Below, one piece after another: positions 46,997 to 55,841 of a stretch of DNA of 64,000 nt. A program made the position numbers and the translations under genes. Within the stretch, counting starts at the first letter, position 1. Each line of letters starts with the position of its first letter. The notes under the pieces were generated by a model that had not been told where the DNA came from, did not search any database, and saw only the letters and a program-made list of their open reading frames with translations. The DNA is from Candidatus Rickettsiella viridis (GTDB lineage Bacteria > Pseudomonadota > Gammaproteobacteria > Diplorickettsiales > Diplorickettsiaceae), in contig NZ_AP018005.1 in NCBI RefSeq assembly GCF_003966755.1, forward strand, positions 1,515,736-1,579,735. The letters are read 5' to 3'.

Positions 46997-47188
46997 TATA
47001 CCCATTGCACTTGAAGATGCGAGAAGCATTTTCAAGTGCCTTCCTTTCGCGATGGGGATTTTCAAGGGGAGCATCGCGATTCTCCCCTTGAATGACGGCG
47101 CGGAAGCTTCTCTTTCGCCCGTCATGTGATTGGGTATACCGCTCGCCGTGAATTCTAATAGTTCGCATTTTCAAGTACGAGCGGTATA
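46997..47188. repeat. Two adjoining palindromic repeats upstream of the VUT gene
   Basis: Unit A (46997-47138) runs from TATACCCATTGCACTTGAA to TGGGTATA and includes inverted segments around GGGGAGCATCGCG. Unit B (47135-47188) is TATACCGCTCG...CGAGCGGTATA, sharing TATA with A. Both lie between rpoS and the VUT gene and form strong hairpins. They differ from the two dispersed families in this window. Confidence 0.7.
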
Positions 47189-47203
47189 TTCTAACAAATG
47201 ATT

Positions 47204-48214
47204 TTAATTATCGTATAATAAGCTTGCAGAAAATCCTTGTTCTTCCATAATTTTTCGCAACGCCTTTAATCCCTCTACCTGAATTTGGCGAACCCGTTCT
47301 CGGGTTAAACCAATGACCTCTCCGACTTCTTCTAAAGTCATACGGTCACAACCTAATAAACCATAACGCCTTGCAATCACTTCGCGTTGGTTAGTCGTCA
47401 ATTCTTTTAACCAATTTTCTAGTCTTTTACGTAAGTTTTCATCTTCTAAGATATGCTCTGGATCATTTTCACGATTATCTGACAAAGTCTCTAATAGAGG
47501 CTTATCTGCTTCGCTACTCGCTGGCGCATCGACAGAGGTAATATGTTCATTTAAACCTAACATCCTTTCAACTTCTTCGAAAGGCTTATCTAACCATTTC
47601 GCAATTTCATCCGCTGTAGGTTTGTGATCAAGCTTCTGCGTAAGCTCTCGCGCTGCTTGTAAGTAAACATTGAGCTCTTTTACAACATGTATAGGTAATC
47701 GGACGGTACGCGCCTGATTCATGATAGCCCGTTCAATGGCTTGACGAACCCACCATACGGCGTAGGTAGAAAAACGAAACCCTCTTTCTGGATCGAATTT
47801 TTCTACCGCGTGCATTAAGCCTAAATTACCTTCTTCTATTAAATCTAAAAATTGCAATCCACGATTATTATAGTGACGTGCAACTTTTACAACCAAACGC
47901 AAATTACTTTCTATCATGCGTTTACGTGCATCTTGGTCGCCTTTGGCAATAAGCCTAGAATAATAGACTTCCTCTTCTGCCGTTAATAAAGGGGAAAATC
48001 CTATTTCATTCAAATACAATTGTGTTGCACCTAAGGTTTCATCACGCCTTGCATATTTATGTGATCTAGGCGGCAGCTCAGCTTCTGTTTCTGCTATCGT
48101 CTCCCTATTGACTAAAAACTCGTCCGGTTTATTTTCAAAAACCTCCATGCTCGCAGGCTTATCTTTATTTTTTTTTACCTCTTTAGTCGTTTTGCTCCTT
48201 CTCGCATTACGCAT
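47204..48214 (-). CDS. rpoS: RNA polymerase sigma factor RpoS
   Basis: Stationary-phase/general stress sigma factor; in Legionella and Coxiella it controls developmental transitions. The 336-residue protein has region 1.2 [20 protein letters not shown], region 2 [20 protein letters not shown] and [20 protein letters not shown], region 3 [13 protein letters not shown], and region 4 [21 protein letters not shown] chose ATG 48214 with CGGAG upstream. The usual pcm and nlpD neighbours are not between surE and rpoS here. Confidence 0.96.
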   Translation of the reverse strand: MRNARRSKTTKEVKKNKDKPASMEVFENKPDEFLVNRETIAETEAELPPRSHKYARRDETLGATQLYLNEIGFSPLLTAEEEVYYSRLIAKGDQDARKRMIESNLRLVVKVARHYNNRGLQFLDLIEEGNLGLMHAVEKFDPERGFRFSTYAVWWVRQAIERAIMNQARTVRLPIHVVKELNVYLQAARELTQKLDHKPTADEIAKWLDKPFEEVERMLGLNEHITSVDAPASSEADKPLLETLSDNRENDPEHILEDENLRKRLENWLKELTTNQREVIARRYGLLGCDRMTLEEVGEVIGLTRERVRQIQVEGLKALRKIMEEQGFSASLLYDN

Positions 48215-48274
48215 AGTTAATCTCCGTATTAAACTAAGACTAAGAGACAAATCTCTTATCATAAAAAATCAGCT

Positions 48275-48310
48275 TACACTCTTCGTACTTGAGTTTTTGT
48301 GAGTATATTA
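48275..48310 (-). repeat. Dispersed MITE-like element, heavily deleted remnant
   Basis: Only the outer parts remain: ACACTCTTCGTACTTGAGTTTTTG runs directly into the GTGAGTATAT right end. It lies between rpoS and yqaA. Confidence 0.65.
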
Positions 48311-48325
48311 TTTGATTATAAGAAC

Positions 48326-48910
48326 CTAAGACATAAACTTAAGATAGGCGAATACTGCAATTACAAATAATAAAATAAACCAAGATATCCGATCGACATA
48401 ATGACGCAATAACTTATCAATATGTACGCCGCCCCACCGAATAAGCAAGGCCACCAGAAAAAATCGCCCGCCGCGTCCCACTAAAGATCCCAAGATAAAG
48501 GGTAATAACGCAAAATGCAAGGTTCCAGCTGCAATAGTAAATAATTTATAAGGAAGTGGCGTAAAGCCCGCTAAAAAAAGGATCCAAAAATCCCATGCTT
48601 TAAATCCATGCTCAATCTGCTGATAGGCGTGTTCATATCCAAACTGAACAATGTAGGGATAAATCCAGTCAAAAGCTACCGTCCCTATCCAATAACCAAA
48701 AAGACCGCCTAAAACAGAGGCCACTGTGGTCAATGAAGCATAACGCAAAGCACAGTGTGGCCGCGCCAATACCATGGGCGCCAACATGACATCCGGGGGA
48801 ATAGGGAAAAAAGACGACTCAGAAAAACTCAATAGGAATAAGGAAGTGGGTGCATGCTTATGTTTAGCCCACACCAACACTTTGTCGTATAGCTTAGAAA
48901 AAATCTTCAT
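48326..48910 (-). CDS. DedA-family membrane protein YqaA-like
   Basis: A 194-residue SNARE-associated/DedA family inner-membrane protein of the YqaA subgroup. It has the ESSFFPIPPDVMLAPMVLAR motif, GGLFGYWIGTVAFD, and the GFTPLPYKLFTIAAG motif. DedA proteins are proposed flippases or proton-dependent lipid carriers. In Legionellales it often sits between surE and rpoS, as here. Confidence 0.88.
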   Translation of the reverse strand: MKIFSKLYDKVLVWAKHKHAPTSLFLLSFSESSFFPIPPDVMLAPMVLARPHCALRYASLTTVASVLGGLFGYWIGTVAFDWIYPYIVQFGYEHAYQQIEHGFKAWDFWILFLAGFTPLPYKLFTIAAGTLHFALLPFILGSLVGRGGRFFLVALLIRWGGVHIDKLLRHYVDRISWFILLFVIAVFAYLKFMS

Positions 48911-48938
48911 GCCACATTATAAGTGATAAAACTACTTT

Positions 48939-49064
48939 TATACTCACAGCAATGGGATTTTCGGCAAGGCGCCGCGAAGGAGAGCAACCACAGTGTATGA
49001 CAACATACATGAGGATTGCGAACCAAGCGGAAACGCCGCCGAAAATTTAAGTGCGAAGAGTATA
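48939..49064 (+). repeat. Dispersed 125-bp MITE-like element, copy 6
   Basis: Full copy with TATACTC and GAGTATA ends. It fills the gap between yqaA and surE and its right end abuts the surE stop codon at 49066. Confidence 0.85.
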
Positions 49065-49065
49065 T

Positions 49066-49821
49066 TTAATCTATCGCTAGAATCCAATCCTCCAGCGAGT
49101 CTCGCACGGAATGGTGGGTTAAATCTAATTGTAAGGGCGTAATACTGACTTCCTGATGGCTCATCGCGTAAAAATCTGTCCCTTTCCCCGCTTCATTTTC
49201 TTTACCTGACGTCCCTATCCAATAAATCGTACGGCCACGCGGATCTTGGCTTGGCACCATCCTATCAGCCATATGACGCGTACCTAAACGCGTTGCTGTA
49301 AATCCTTTTAAATCTCCGAAAGCAACATCTGGGACATTGACGTTTAAAATGGTTTTAGTCGGGATGGGTTTATTATAAAGAAGCTGTACCAGCTGCTTAG
49401 CTACTTCGGCTGCCGTGGTATAGAATGACGGCTCGCCTCCCGCTATCGAAAAAGCAATCGATGGAATACCCATAAACCGACCTTCCATTGCTGCCGCTAC
49501 GGTCCCTGAATAAAAAACATCATCGCCTAAATTAGAACCCGCATTGATACCGGATACGACTAAATCGGGCATCTCATCTTTCTTAAATAACCCCGTTAAC
49601 GCCAAATGCACACAATCCGTAGGGGTTCCTTGAACACTAAACACCCTTTTCTCTATTTCTCTCACTCTTAACGGATTTTGTAACGTCAATGAGTTACTGG
49701 CTCCGCTGTGATCACGGTCTGGTGCTACTATGGTGATTTCTGCAATATTTCCTAAGGCCTTAGCTAAAATATTTATACCTGGTGCGTGAACACCATCATC
49801 ATTACTAATTAAAATCTTCAT
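49066..49821 (-). CDS. surE: 5'/3'-nucleotidase SurE
   Basis: SurE is a metal-dependent survival nucleotidase/exopolyphosphatase. The 251-residue protein begins MKILISNDDGVHAPGINIL with the metal-site DD, and has PDRDHSGASNSLT and SGINAGSNLGDDVFYSGTVA. It starts directly after the stop of the IcmD-like gene. With rpoS downstream this preserves the conserved surE-rpoS neighbourhood. Confidence 0.97.
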   Translation of the reverse strand: MKILISNDDGVHAPGINILAKALGNIAEITIVAPDRDHSGASNSLTLQNPLRVREIEKRVFSVQGTPTDCVHLALTGLFKKDEMPDLVVSGINAGSNLGDDVFYSGTVAAAMEGRFMGIPSIAFSIAGGEPSFYTTAAEVAKQLVQLLYNKPIPTKTILNVNVPDVAFGDLKGFTATRLGTRHMADRMVPSQDPRGRTIYWIGTSGKENEAGKGTDFYAMSHQEVSITPLQLDLTHHSVRDSLEDWILAID

Positions 49822-50133
49822 TTAATATACCCTAGAAACTAAATGCGCGCTCTCTGATAACTTTGCGAGAATGGGTAATACGATTAAAACTACCCCAAAT
49901 ATTAATAAGGTGATGGGCCGACTAAATGGCACTTGTCCCGGATTATTTTTATGGTTTTTATATTGAATCAACGCACCAAACAATAAAGCAATACCTATTG
50001 CTAAGCTTATGTTATATAAGGCTGAAGTTAATACGGAGAACGGTAACATCATTCTATCGGTTAACTCACCCAGTGAATTAGCCGCATACACATTCATAGA
50101 CATAAAAAAGCTAAACGCAACTATTTTTCTCAT
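49822..50133 (-). CDS. IcmD/DotP-like small membrane protein (Dot/Icm type IVB secretion)
   Basis: A 103-residue protein with a signal peptide (KIVAFSFFMSMNVYA) and two membrane helices (about 37-57 and 74-95). The loop and second helix, LIQYKNHKNNPGQVPFSRP and TLLIFGVVLIVLPIL, match the IcmD/DotP pattern, where a KxHKxNPxQxP segment precedes the second helix. IcmD belongs to the Legionellales effector secretion machinery. No other dot/icm gene is close by, so this may be a stray paralogue rather than the main IcmD. It directly precedes surE. Confidence 0.6.
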   Translation of the reverse strand: MRKIVAFSFFMSMNVYAANSLGELTDRMMLPFSVLTSALYNISLAIGIALLFGALIQYKNHKNNPGQVPFSRPITLLIFGVVLIVLPILAKLSESAHLVSRVY

Positions 50134-50169
50134 AAATAAACCACTTTATTAACATGAAATCCCATTCAT

Positions 50170-50261
50170 CGTCATTGCGAGCACCGGCAGGCGCGCGGCA
50201 ATCCAGAAAATAAATATAGTAACCTAGATGGCCACGCTCATTTCATTCGCTCGCTATGATG
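50170..50261 (-). repeat. Dispersed CGTCAT-ended repeat (family 2), copy 4
   Basis: Starts CGTCATTGCGAGC and carries GTGGCCATC/GAGCGAATGAAATG on the minus strand, matching the copy at 2883 in inverted orientation. It lies between the IcmD-like gene and the broken pseudopilin gene. Confidence 0.7.
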
Positions 50262-50286
50262 AGTAGGGTTTGTTTTATCCTCAAAG

Positions 50287-50866
50287 CTAATAATAACAAT
50301 TGCTTTGCAGCCCAAAATCCTTATCAATTCTTATTCTCCCTGTTGCACTCATCTTAATTAGCCATACTGTACTTGTAGCCAATACCTTAACACAAACAGC
50401 AAAACTACCATTATGCCCATAGGCTGAGCCATCTGGATTTAATTGTACGTAATCTCGTCTACCAGCACCATGCCATATTAAAAACTCATGTTTCTTTAAA
50501 GGCGGGTAAACGCGTAATAAGCTACTTTCTGGAAAATTTTCTGCATATCGACCTAAAGTAATGATCCATCCATTACGCCATTGTCCACTACATGTTTTTC
50601 CATTTTCACTAGGGCAAAGTATAACAACGCTTCGATGTCTTATCGCCTCACTTCGAGCATAATGCCTCACTTCGAGCATAATTAAGTGCCGACGTTACGC
50701 GCTCAGTGAGTGCTAATAAGCGAATTTCAACCATTAGATAGTTGTAAGCAGGAAAAGCTAAACTCAGTAAAACACTCAGCAAAACCAATGTAAATAATAA
50801 GTCAATTAAACTGAATCCAAATTCTTTTTTAGTTACTGACTTCCTTGTAACTGTTTTTTTATACAT
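50287..50866 (-). pseudogene. GspH/FimT-type pseudopilin broken by a 19-bp tandem duplication
   Basis: Start at ATG 50866 (AGGA upstream). The product has the prepilin motif GFSLIDLLFTLVLLSVLLS, with Asp instead of Glu at mature position 5, and runs on to SALNYARSEAL, then stops. A second frame (50287-50679) continues with YARSEAIRHRSVVILCPSE to a FimT-like C-terminus (ATGRIRIDKDFGLQSNCYY). The join carries a perfect 19-bp tandem repeat (50645-50663 and 50664-50682). Removing one copy restores a 186-residue protein. GspH/FimT minor pseudopilins help start type IV pilus or type II secretion filament assembly. Confidence 0.8.
50645..50682 (-). repeat. Perfect 19-bp tandem duplication inside the pseudopilin gene
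   Basis: ATTATGCTCGAAGTGAGGC on the minus strand occurs twice in direct succession. Since 19 is not a multiple of three, the second copy shifts the frame and creates the early stop. Confidence 0.95.
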
Positions 50867-51534
50867 TGCATATCCTGCCATGCTTTTCTTTTTTCACGCG
50901 GCGCACGAAGTAAATAGGCGGGATGATAGGTTACACGTAAAGGAATTTTATGATCGCCGTAATGAAATAGTTTCCCACGTAAATTTCCCATACTATCATT
51001 AGTCGCTAATAAAAAATGTGCGGCAATTCGTCCTACTGCCAAAATTAACTTGGGTTTGATAAGGCTAATTTGCCTTAAAAGAAAGGGTGTACACGCTTTC
51101 ACCTCTTCAGGAGAAGGATCTCGATTATTCGGAGGGCGTGATTTTAAAATATTTGCGATGTAAATATCTTCTCGCTTAAAACCAATCGATAACAACATAT
51201 TTGTTAATAATTGCCCGCCTCTCCCTACAAAGGGTTCTCCTTGTTTATCCTCATTAGCACCTGGCGCTTCACCAATGACTAATAAATCGGCATTGGGGTT
51301 ACCTACACCAAATACAGGATTAGTACGTGTTTTATAAAGATTACACGCTTGGCAACGTGCCACCTCTAATTGCAATGCCTCCCAGCTCATTGTGGCAATT
51401 TGCTCTCCTCTCGTTATATCTAATTTTTTAGGGCTATCCTTTGCCTTCGTTTGCTTCACTAACTTTTGCTCTCTCGGGATCCATACATCAATACCTATTT
51501 TTTCCAAATACTTTAACTTTTTTGTGTCTACCAT
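50833..51534 (-). CDS. Type 4 uracil-DNA glycosylase
   Basis: An iron-sulfur family 4 UDG of 233 residues that removes uracil from DNA. It has cysteines CQAC near residue 60, the catalytic GEAPGANEDKQGEPFVGRGG, the VEEVKACTPFL region and the HPAYLLR motif. Of the four usual cluster cysteines, the one expected in NILKxRPPNNR is serine here (LKSRPP; codon TCA), so the cluster may be altered. The C-terminus overlaps the start of the pseudopilin gene by 34 bp. Confidence 0.88.
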   Translation of the reverse strand: MVDTKKLKYLEKIGIDVWIPREQKLVKQTKAKDSPKKLDITRGEQIATMSWEALQLEVARCQACNLYKTRTNPVFGVGNPNADLLVIGEAPGANEDKQGEPFVGRGGQLLTNMLLSIGFKREDIYIANILKSRPPNNRDPSPEEVKACTPFLLRQISLIKPKLILAVGRIAAHFLLATNDSMGNLRGKLFHYGDHKIPLRVTYHPAYLLRAPREKRKAWQDMQCIKKQLQGSQ

Positions 51535-51550
51535 TTTTCATTCATTCCAT

Positions 51551-51796
51551 TCAATATCTATATTTTGGCACTTTTTTAGTTAAAAACCGCTGTCCAGGTT
51601 TACAGGTTCCTCGCATATAACTCCATTCTTCACAATAGCTACGATCAGGAAAAAGACATATCCCTACCTGGCCATTTTTATTATTGACTATTGTCAATTT
51701 ACCACCGTGCTGCGCACAATAAACAGACGCTGGATTAGCAATGGCAAAAGCAGGACTAACTAATATCAAAAAAACTGGAACAAATAACCATTTCAT
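51551..51796 (-). CDS. DUF333-domain secreted protein
   Basis: An 81-residue product with a signal peptide (KWLFVPVFLILVSPAFA) and one DUF333 domain: NPASVYCAQHGGKLTIVNNK, then QVGICLFPDRSYCEEWSYMRGTC, with four cysteines likely forming disulfides. DUF333 proteins are often annotated putative hemolysins, but their function is unknown. I chose ATG 51796; the upstream open frame to 52039 is dispersed repeat sequence. Confidence 0.82.
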   Translation of the reverse strand: MKWLFVPVFLILVSPAFAIANPASVYCAQHGGKLTIVNNKNGQVGICLFPDRSYCEEWSYMRGTCKPGQRFLTKKVPKYRY

Positions 51797-51908
51797 GATA
51801 AACCCTTTCCTTTGTCTAAAAGCATAAGATAGAATTTTAGCAGAAATAAAAGTTAAAATCTGATGAAAAACCATGAGTATCATGAGTAAAATTTGCCAAT
51901 ATGCAAAG

Positions 51909-52032
51909 ATACTCACAGCAATAGGATTTTCGGCAAGGCGCCGCGAAAATGAAGCAACCGGAGTGTATATATGATACATGAGGATTGCGAATTGAGCGGC
52001 AACACCGCCGAAAATTCTAGTGCGAAGAGTAT
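51909..52032 (+). repeat. Dispersed 125-bp MITE-like element, copy 7
   Basis: Full copy, ATACTCACAGCAATAGG to GTGCGAAGAGTAT. Its last two bases (AT at 52031-52032) form the first two bases of the lipB ATG. Confidence 0.85.
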
Positions 52033-52690
52033 GGAACAACTTATCATAAGGCCTTTGCGCCTAGCCGAATATAACAGTGTAAGCCAAGCTATGCGCTTAT
52101 TTACTGATACTAGGTCCACTGAAACAGCGGATGAAATTTGGCTGATTGAACATAAGCCCGTCTATACGCTAGGACAAGCCGCAAAACTGGAACACGTCCT
52201 CAACCCTGGCGCTATTCCTATTGAAAAAACGGACAGGGGTGGCCAAGTAACCTATCACGGTCCAGGCCAGCTGGTTGTCTACCCACTACTTAATCTCCGA
52301 CGTTTAAACCTAAATGTACGGGCACTTGTTACATTACTCGAAGAAACGATTATAGAATTCCTTGCAGGCTACGCTATTCATGCACAAGCAAGAAAAAATG
52401 CCCCAGGTGTTTATGTTAATGGTGCTAAAATAGCCTCTATTGGCCTGCGTATTCGCCGTGGCTTTTGCTACCATGGCATCGCCTTTAACATCGCAATGGA
52501 CTTAAAACCATTTTTAGGAATAAATCCTTGTGGATTTAGCCAATTAGCTGTCACACAGCTTTCAGATTTAGGTGGGCCGAGCAACCTAGGAATGGTCGCG
52601 GATCTTTTTAGCCAGCAGCTAAAAGCTAAGCTGATTTTACAGAGAAAAAAAGCAGATTTTCCAATCGAAAACAGCACAAGCACTTACTAA
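52031..52690 (+). CDS. lipB: Octanoyltransferase LipB
   Basis: LipB transfers octanoate from acyl carrier protein to lipoyl domains of target enzymes. The 219-residue protein has DEIWLIEHKPVYTLGQAAK, GGQVTYHGPGQLVVYPLLNL, the catalytic lysine in NGAKIASIGLRI and the catalytic cysteine in INPCGFSQLAVTQL. ATG 52031 is formed at the right edge of a dispersed repeat; an upstream ATG at 51971 would translate the repeat. lipA follows 124 bp later. Confidence 0.95.
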   Translation: MEQLIIRPLRLAEYNSVSQAMRLFTDTRSTETADEIWLIEHKPVYTLGQAAKLEHVLNPGAIPIEKTDRGGQVTYHGPGQLVVYPLLNLRRLNLNVRALVTLLEETIIEFLAGYAIHAQARKNAPGVYVNGAKIASIGLRIRRGFCYHGIAFNIAMDLKPFLGINPCGFSQLAVTQLSDLGGPSNLGMVADLFSQQLKAKLILQRKKADFPIENSTSTY

Positions 52691-52814
52691 AATTAATCGC
52701 TATTCCCGAATACATTGATTAACGATCGGCTTATACTCTCAATATATATAAGCTAATTATTAAGCATCGTGCACTTATGCTAGAATCACCCTTTTATTAT
52801 ACAACTTAATAAAT

Positions 52815-53759
52815 ATGGAAACCCTAGATCCACGTCAAAAACAACGCGGCGCTGCAAAAATGGCGCGGATTCCAATTAAAATTGCCCCATCAGAACCCTT
52901 ACGCAAACCAGATTGGATACGCATTAAATTAGCCACCACACCTGCTGTCGATCAACTTAAAAGCATGTTACGAGAAAATCGACTTTACACCGTGTGTGAG
53001 GAAGCTTCTTGCCCTAATCTAAGTGAATGTTTCAGTCATGGCACAGCAACCTTCATGATTATGGGTGATAAGTGCACCCGACGATGCACATTTTGTGATG
53101 TGGGGCATGGGCGACCAGATCCCCTGGATCCACATGAACCAGAAAATTTAGCTAAAACAGTCAAACAAATGGGGTTACGTTATGTTGTCATCACCTCTGT
53201 GGACAGGGACGATTTACGCGATGGTGGAGCCAGCCACTTTACTGCCTGTCTACAAGCGCTACGTCATGCCTGCCCATCTCTGACTATAGAGGTGTTGGTA
53301 CCAGACTTTAGAGGACGTATGGAGGTCGCTTTAGACGCCATTGCGCCAGCACTTCCCGATGTATTCAACCATAACATTGAAACTATCCCTCGCTTATATA
53401 AACAAGCACGTCCTGGCTCGGACTATGCTTGGTCATTAACTTTATTACAGGAATTTAAAAAACGCTTTCCAGGCATACCCACTAAATCGGGACTCATGCT
53501 AGGGTTGGGAGAAACGCTTGAAGAAGTTCAAGAGGTCATGGCGGATTTACGTAAACATGACGTTGATATGATTACTTTAGGCCAATACCTTGCCCCTAGT
53601 CGGCACCACTTTCCCGTAGCACGTTACGTTACGCCACAAGAGTTCAAGGCCCTCGGCGAGTTAGCAAAAGAAATGGGCTTTACACGCGTGGCAAGTGGGC
53701 CTTTGGTGCGATCCTCCTATCACGCCGATAAACAAGCGGCTGGAGAGAATGTAGCCTAA
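52815..53759 (+). CDS. lipA: Lipoyl synthase LipA
   Basis: LipA is the radical-SAM enzyme that inserts two sulfurs into the octanoyl chain to make lipoate. The 314-residue protein has the auxiliary cluster cysteines in [13 protein letters not shown] and the radical-SAM cluster in [13 protein letters not shown], plus [16 protein letters not shown]. The last codon overlaps the next gene (TAATG). With lipB it forms the lipoylation operon. Confidence 0.97.
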   Translation: METLDPRQKQRGAAKMARIPIKIAPSEPLRKPDWIRIKLATTPAVDQLKSMLRENRLYTVCEEASCPNLSECFSHGTATFMIMGDKCTRRCTFCDVGHGRPDPLDPHEPENLAKTVKQMGLRYVVITSVDRDDLRDGGASHFTACLQALRHACPSLTIEVLVPDFRGRMEVALDAIAPALPDVFNHNIETIPRLYKQARPGSDYAWSLTLLQEFKKRFPGIPTKSGLMLGLGETLEEVQEVMADLRKHDVDMITLGQYLAPSRHHFPVARYVTPQEFKALGELAKEMGFTRVASGPLVRSSYHADKQAAGENVA

Positions 53760-55777
53760 TGACACTTCTAGAGAACATCAGACCTTTTTTTGACTGGTTA
53801 CAACTTCATCCGATTTTAGCGGGTGTTATTACTTATTTTATTACACTTTTTGAATGTCTGATGTTTCTAGGTCTTTTAATCCCTGGAACCGTCTTTATGA
53901 CCGCCATTGGTACTTTAATTGGTATTGGTGTTTTACCGTTTACAAGTATCACTTTGTGGGCCATTGCAGGCGCTATTACTGGTGATGTAATAAGCTTCTG
54001 GGTAGGACGTCATTATCATGAACATACTGCCACATTCTGGCTATTTCGACGTTACCCAAAACTTCTACAAAAAGGCGAAGCTTTCTTCGATAGACATGGC
54101 GGGAAAAGCATTTTTGTTGGACGCTTTATAGGCCCTATTCGTGCTGTTCTACCCTTTATTGCGGGAATGGTCCACATGACGTACCGCCAATTCCTCACGG
54201 CTGATATTATTTCAGCAATTGCCTGGGCACCCGTCTATATGCTGCCTGGCATATTGCTAGGGCAAGCATCGCAACAATTACCGCCCGAGGTGGCCACTAA
54301 ACTCATCTTATTTGTCGTTTTACTGTTGTTATTTTTCTGGCTATTATATTCTTTTATTAAATCCTCTTATGCCTGGTTTAGTCGTTTATTAGATAAACAA
54401 TTAGCCCATTTGTGGCATTTCACGCGCCACCACCCCCGGCTTAGTTCGCTCGCTTCATTCTTAATGGATCCACGAACACCACAAGCACATACACAATTAA
54501 CGCTTGCTTTGACTTGCCTTTTCTCTTTAGTCGGCTTTCTATTATTGGCCTTTAGTGTTGCTCATCATGGCATAGCAACTTACTTTAATGAGCCCATTTA
54601 CTATTTCATGCATAGCCTTCGCCAGCCTTCGCTTGATAAATTTCTGGTTAGCATGACAGAGATTAGCCCTCGTGTATTAATGGTTTTTTGGGTAGTCATT
54701 CTAATCGTTCTATTAATAAGACGTAATTTTTGGACTGCATTACATTGGGGTCTCGTTGGGCTCTTAAGTTACGAATTGGGCAGCATTTTTAAACATGCTC
54801 TGCACATACCACGCCCTACTGGATTAGTACAAACCCCTTCCGGTGCATCATTTCCAAGTGGACACACCTTAAGTAGCGTTTCAATACTAGGTTTTTTTGC
54901 GATATTAACGGCATTAGAGCATCCAAGAAAATGGCTTCGATTATTAATTTATGGGGTAACTACCTTAGTTATTTCTTTAATCGTATTTTCACGTGTTTAT
55001 TTAACCGCTCATTGGTTAACCGATGTTTTAGGTGGAATTTTATTAGGTATTAGTCTTATTAGCGCATTAACATTGTCTTATCGACGAAAAAAACAAGAGA
55101 ATGCCATTTCTATAGCTAAACTGGGAATCATTGGCTTAGTAACACTACTTATTTTATGGTCCGCTAACCTCTTTCACGAATACCATAAACAATTAAAGAA
55201 TTATCAACTTTATTCACCGCCTACTCATTTATTGGATGTAAAAACCTGGTGGGAACAAGCTAAACAAAAAAAACCTACTTACTTAATGAATCGTTTTGGA
55301 AGATCAATAGAAATTTTAAACATTCAATGGGCAGATAAACATTCGACCATTCAGCACACCTTGGAAAAGCGCGGTTGGCGCACACTACCTGAAAAAAGAC
55401 TGCTAACAACCATTTACCACTTAAGTCTACGCCAGCATGATCCGGAAGTTCCTTTATTTATTTCATCCAATGCAGGAAAAAAACCTGATTTAATAATGAG
55501 TAAATATTTTCCAGCAACACATCATTTATTAGTTTTGAAGTTGTGGAAAACACATCGCTTTAATGATGGCCTTATGCTATGGTTAGGCATCGTTCAATAT
55601 CAAAAAACATGGCATTTACAGTTTGAGCCACTAAAAAAATCACGTTCTAATTACTCAATCCCTGCAAATAATTTATTACAGCGAGATTTAGAAGACTACC
55701 ATGTAAAAAATGTCTCTTACCCTAATTCTCGCTCAGGAACTCTTTTTATAACATCCGCTAAGCATTGCTCTGACTAA
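53759..55777 (+). CDS. DedA-PAP2 fusion membrane phosphatase with LssY-like C-terminus
   Basis: A 672-residue multi-domain membrane protein. Residues about 1-200 form a DedA domain (FVGRFIGPIRAVLPFIAGMV). Residues about 240-440 form a PAP2 lipid phosphatase domain with all three motifs: KHALHIPRPTG, PSGHTLSS and SRVYLTAHWLTDVLGG. The last 180 residues resemble the LssY C-terminal domain. Legionella LssY belongs to such fusions. It probably dephosphorylates a lipid or undecaprenyl-type phosphate and perhaps moves it across the membrane. Starts inside lipA's stop codon. Confidence 0.88.
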   Translation: MTLLENIRPFFDWLQLHPILAGVITYFITLFECLMFLGLLIPGTVFMTAIGTLIGIGVLPFTSITLWAIAGAITGDVISFWVGRHYHEHTATFWLFRRYPKLLQKGEAFFDRHGGKSIFVGRFIGPIRAVLPFIAGMVHMTYRQFLTADIISAIAWAPVYMLPGILLGQASQQLPPEVATKLILFVVLLLLFFWLLYSFIKSSYAWFSRLLDKQLAHLWHFTRHHPRLSSLASFLMDPRTPQAHTQLTLALTCLFSLVGFLLLAFSVAHHGIATYFNEPIYYFMHSLRQPSLDKFLVSMTEISPRVLMVFWVVILIVLLIRRNFWTALHWGLVGLLSYELGSIFKHALHIPRPTGLVQTPSGASFPSGHTLSSVSILGFFAILTALEHPRKWLRLLIYGVTTLVISLIVFSRVYLTAHWLTDVLGGILLGISLISALTLSYRRKKQENAISIAKLGIIGLVTLLILWSANLFHEYHKQLKNYQLYSPPTHLLDVKTWWEQAKQKKPTYLMNRFGRSIEILNIQWADKHSTIQHTLEKRGWRTLPEKRLLTTIYHLSLRQHDPEVPLFISSNAGKKPDLIMSKYFPATHHLLVLKLWKTHRFNDGLMLWLGIVQYQKTWHLQFEPLKKSRSNYSIPANNLLQRDLEDYHVKNVSYPNSRSGTLFITSAKHCSD

Positions 55778-55841
55778 AACGATATGGCATTCGTTTCATA
55801 AACTGAAGCTTTGCTTGAGAAATAGAATTGCTTTTATTAAT

